The position numbers were made by a program, and so were the translations under genes. Below the pieces are notes generated by a model. The model searched no databases, had not been told where the DNA came from, and worked only from the letters and a program-made list of their open reading frames with translations. A stretch of 64,000 nucleotides of DNA, taken from NCBI RefSeq assembly GCF_900100255.1, contig NZ_FMTS01000004.1, forward strand, positions 1-64,000, read 5' to 3'. This document shows positions 61,619 through 64,000 of the stretch, one piece after another (within the stretch, counting starts at the first letter, position 1; each line of letters opens with the position of its first letter). The stretch is from Asticcacaulis taihuensis (lineage in GTDB: Bacteria; Pseudomonadota; Alphaproteobacteria; Caulobacterales; Caulobacteraceae).

Positions 61619-62932
61619 ATGAACACGCCGTCCACGCTTGAAAACTTCTGGATGCCCTTCACGCCCAATCGCACGTTCAAGGCGAAACCCAAGCTGCTGG
61701 CCAGCGCCAAGGACATGCACTATACCGACGTGGACGGGCGCCAGATACTGGACGCCACCTCCGGCCTGTGGTGCGTCAATGCCGGGCACGGCCGCGCCAA
61801 GATCACCGAGGCGATCCAGAAACAGGCGGCGGTGATGGATTTCGCCCCCACCTTCAATATGGCGCATCCGCTGGCCTTTCAATTCGCTGAAAAGCTGGCT
61901 GGCATGCTGCCCGGCGACCTCAAGAAGGTCTTCTACACCAATTCGGGCTCGGAATCGGCGGATACGGCGCTGAAGATCGCCCTCGCCTACCAGCGCACGC
62001 GCGGCCATGCCTCGAAGACCCGCCTGATCGGCCGCGAACGCGCCTATCACGGTGTCGGCTTTGGCGGCATTTCGGTCGGCGGCATCGTGCGCAACCGCAT
62101 GTATTTCGGCTCGCTGCTGACCGGCGTCGATCACCTTCCGCATACGCATGGCGTCACCGGCAACCTTTTCGCCAGAGGCATTCCGGAACATGGCGCCGAT
62201 CTGGCCGATAATCTGGAACGCCTGGTCGCCCTGCATGACGCCTCGACCATCGCCGCCGTCATTGTCGAGCCCGTGGCCGGGTCCACTGGCGTGCTGGTGC
62301 CGCCAAAGGGCTACCTTCAGCGCCTGCGCGCCCTTTGCGACAAGCACGATATCCTGCTCATTTTTGATGAAGTCATAACCGGTTTCGGCCGTCTGGGCGC
62401 GGCCTTCGGCGCCGACTATTTCGGCGTTACACCCGATATCCTGACCATGGCCAAGGGCATTACCAATGCCGCCGTGCCGATGGGCGCCGTGGCTGTCTCC
62501 AACCGAATCTACGATACCTTCATGCAGACAGCCGATGCACCGATAGAGCTGTTCCACGGCTACACCTATTCCGGCCACCCGCTGGCCTGCGCCGCCGGCA
62601 TAGCCACGCTCGATGTCTATGCCGGGGAAAACCTTTTTGCCCGCGCCAACGACATGGCGCCCTACTGGCAGGAGGCCGTGCATAGCTTACGCGACGCGCC
62701 GCATATCATCGACATCCGCAATCTCGGGCTGATCGGCGGCATCGAACTGGAAAGCCGCCCCGGTGCGCCGACCGCCCGCGCGCTGGAGGTCTTCGATCGC
62801 TGCTTCGACAAGGGCCTGCTGATCCGCGTCACCGGCGACATCATCGCCCTCTCCCCGCCGCTCATCCTGGAAAAGACGCACATCGACCAGATGGTCGAAA
62901 CCATCCGCGCGGCTCTGAAAGAGACGGCTTAA
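61619..62932 (+). CDS. Omega-amino acid-pyruvate aminotransferase
   Basis: A 437-residue class III PLP enzyme: FYTNSGSESADTALKIALAY, Asp in LLIFDEVITGFGRLGAAFG and the Lys in LTMAKGITNAAVPMGAVAV. NFWMPFTPNRTFKAKPKLL near the start is typical of beta-alanine/omega-amino acid-pyruvate transaminases. It could convert GABA or beta-alanine to the semialdehyde, supplying GabD. It is divergent from the GntR gene across operator site 5. Confidence 0.9.
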   Translation: MNTPSTLENFWMPFTPNRTFKAKPKLLASAKDMHYTDVDGRQILDATSGLWCVNAGHGRAKITEAIQKQAAVMDFAPTFNMAHPLAFQFAEKLAGMLPGDLKKVFYTNSGSESADTALKIALAYQRTRGHASKTRLIGRERAYHGVGFGGISVGGIVRNRMYFGSLLTGVDHLPHTHGVTGNLFARGIPEHGADLADNLERLVALHDASTIAAVIVEPVAGSTGVLVPPKGYLQRLRALCDKHDILLIFDEVITGFGRLGAAFGADYFGVTPDILTMAKGITNAAVPMGAVAVSNRIYDTFMQTADAPIELFHGYTYSGHPLACAAGIATLDVYAGENLFARANDMAPYWQEAVHSLRDAPHIIDIRNLGLIGGIELESRPGAPTARALEVFDRCFDKGLLIRVTGDIIALSPPLILEKTHIDQMVETIRAALKETA

Positions 62933-62972
62933 CCTCATGCCCAAAAGCGGATCGCCACTTTTGGGCATGAGG
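62933..62972. terminator. 15-bp perfect hairpin between convergent genes
   Basis: CCTCATGCCCAAAAG (62933-62947) pairs exactly with 62958-62972 around a 10-nt loop. It lies directly after the aminotransferase stop and 6 bp before the end of the convergent membrane protein gene. T-rich flanks are weak, but its position suits a bidirectional terminator. Confidence 0.6.
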
Positions 62973-62978
62973 TGTCAA

Positions 62979-63257
62979 TCAAGCCACGCCAGTCAGCCCT
63001 TTTGCGTCCAGTACAACGATCAGGACAAAAAAAGCGGCCGTCGCCGCGACATTAAAAACGCCTGCCGAAACCAAGCGCTTCACCAGCACGAAGCGCAGGC
63101 ACAACAGGCAGATAACAAAGCCGATGCTGATCTGGCCGACAGCGCCGCCCTTTCCCAGTTGCATCAAGCCGCCCCACAGGAAGGCCAGGGACAACAGCCA
63201 GTAAAGACCGGCGCAGATCACCTTGGCGGAATGCCATACGGCCTGCAGAAAGAGCAT
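62979..63257 (-). CDS. Small membrane protein, 92 aa
   Basis: An unrecognised protein with three predicted membrane helices (KVICAGLYWLLSLAFLWGGL; GQISIGFVICLLCLRFVLV; VFNVAATAAFFVLIVVLD). ATG 63257 has a strong AGGGGGGG upstream, so it is preferred over the in-frame ATG at 63302. There is no known motif. Confidence 0.6.
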   Translation of the reverse strand: MLFLQAVWHSAKVICAGLYWLLSLAFLWGGLMQLGKGGAVGQISIGFVICLLCLRFVLVKRLVSAGVFNVAATAAFFVLIVVLDAKGLTGVA

Positions 63258-63393
63258 GTCCCCCCCTTGTTTTTGAACAGGAATTGTCTCTAGCACGCGC
63301 ATTGCGGCACAACAAAGGGTGCTTTATTCATATTGTGCCTTTATATGGTTGTGCCATTAATTCGGTCGTGTCGCAGATTCATACGGAAACCTG

Positions 63394-63963
63394 ATGTTTA
63401 ATTTCTCTAACCAGCTTGAAAGCCTGAAATCCTCTATCATCGGGCTGGTACTGCTGCTGGCAAGCGCTATTATCGGACTGATCTGGGTCAGTATCGGCCT
63501 CTACAGCCTGGCCGTTAAACTGCTGGGCGATCTGTGGGGGCCGCTGGCCCTGGGCGGCATCTTCCTGTTGCCGATCGTCATTTACCTGATCATCAAGGCC
63601 CTGCCGCATAACCGGGAAAAACGCCGCCAGTCGTTGATCGACGAAGCCTTCTCGAAATCGACCGTCGGCAGCATTTCCAACCTGATTGACAGCCTGTCGG
63701 CCACCTCGCCGATCCTGGCCACGGTGGCCGCCATTGTGGCCGGCTTCATGGCCACACGCTTCCCGCAGTACCTGCCGATGTTCTCTCAGATCGTCAGCGC
63801 GCTGGGTGAAGAGTTCAAGCTGCATAAGGTCCGCCGCGCCGAATCGAAGGTGCGCAAGGCCCGCGCCGAATATGAACGCACCGCCAACCCGACGCCGCCC
63901 GATGTCGAGCCGGTAGTCAAGCGTCGTCGCAAGAGGAATGACGACCCTTACGCGGACATGTAA
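63394..63963 (+). CDS. Membrane protein with phage-holin-like layout
   Basis: A 189-residue protein with two N-terminal membrane helices (IIGLVLLLASAIIGLIWVSI; GPLALGGIFLLPIVIYLII), a third hydrophobic segment near residue 110 (PILATVAAIVAGFMATRF) and a long charged C-terminal tail ending in basic residues. The order resembles holin-superfamily III proteins, but no phage genes are nearby. Function unknown. Confidence 0.6.
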   Translation: MFNFSNQLESLKSSIIGLVLLLASAIIGLIWVSIGLYSLAVKLLGDLWGPLALGGIFLLPIVIYLIIKALPHNREKRRQSLIDEAFSKSTVGSISNLIDSLSATSPILATVAAIVAGFMATRFPQYLPMFSQIVSALGEEFKLHKVRRAESKVRKARAEYERTANPTPPDVEPVVKRRRKRNDDPYADM

Positions 63964-63966
63964 AAC

Positions 63967-64000
63967 AAAAAAGCCCGGCGGTGATCCGCCGGACTTTTTT
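63967..64000 (+). terminator. Intrinsic terminator at the window end
   Basis: An AAAAAAGCCCGGCGG-type stem pairs with CCGCCGGACTTTTTT around a TGAT loop, with one mismatch, right after the last gene's stop. Confidence 0.8.

Overview
The window looks like a chromosomal segment of a GC-rich alphaproteobacterium, probably a Caulobacteraceae member close to Asticcacaulis or Caulobacter. This is inferred from gene content (COQ7 hydroxylase, GluQRS, RcnB-like protein, the histidine phosphatase-xseB-ispA run next to dxs, and periplasmic GH31/GH35/GH27 glycosidases), not from a database match.

Region 1 (1-8290) is the right part of an integrated genomic island. A P4-type tyrosine integrase (6716-8026) lies beside the 3' end of a tRNA-Leu(CAA) gene (8206-8290). 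Behind it come an AlpA/Xis-like protein, a fused MNT-HEPN nucleotidyltransferase, a SEC-C zinc protein and a tight three-gene operon: an XRE regulator, a DUF4062 (TIR-like) protein and a Schlafen-AlbA/GHKL ATPase. The operon is the best candidate for a poorly described defence system. Past it is a 620-bp non-coding stretch with a 27-bp-arm perfect hairpin and six copies of a 10-bp motif arranged as two triplets 155 bp apart. The left island boundary is not in the window.

Region 2 (8355-25183) is core housekeeping: a pair of single-pass membrane proteins, a MarR regulator, a DedA/YqaA-like protein, DsbB, COQ7, an NRAMP-like transporter, a GT87-like membrane protein, an HNH nuclease, GluQRS, a cold-shock protein, an alpha/beta hydrolase with a doubtful triad, a DUF1285 protein, an RcnB-like protein, the isoprenoid and DNA-repair genes, and a cyclopropane fatty acid synthase.

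Region 3 (25351-33248) carries exported glycosidases: GH31 (alpha-xylosidase-like with a PA14-like insert), GH35 beta-galactosidase and GH27 alpha-galactosidase, with a FadR/DgoR-type regulator. The set suits trimming of xyloglucan or galactose-bearing side chains. Region 4 (33585-42280) has galU, a phosphohexomutase, pncB, a RelE/ParE toxin-antitoxin pair with a clear operator, a VOC protein and a Tat-exported Gfo/Idh/MocA oxidoreductase behind a LacI-type operator, an SpoU methyltransferase and an MscS channel.

Region 5 (42421-62932) is a nearly complete putrescine catabolic locus of the gamma-glutamylated (Puu) type. It has two PuuA-like ligases, PuuB oxidase, PuuC and GabD dehydrogenases, PuuD hydrolase, three aminotransferases and a PotFGHI-type ABC importer. 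Five copies of a palindrome close to TTGTGATCACAA lie before its transcription units, including that of the GntR/FCD regulator encoded at 60753-61472, so the sequence itself outlines a regulon. Inside the locus is a tandem pair of unusual cytosolic chemoreceptor-like proteins. The first copy is intact and the second is broken by a frameshift and a stop codon. At least three families of palindromic intergenic repeats are inserted between genes of regions 3 and 5. The window ends with two small membrane proteins.
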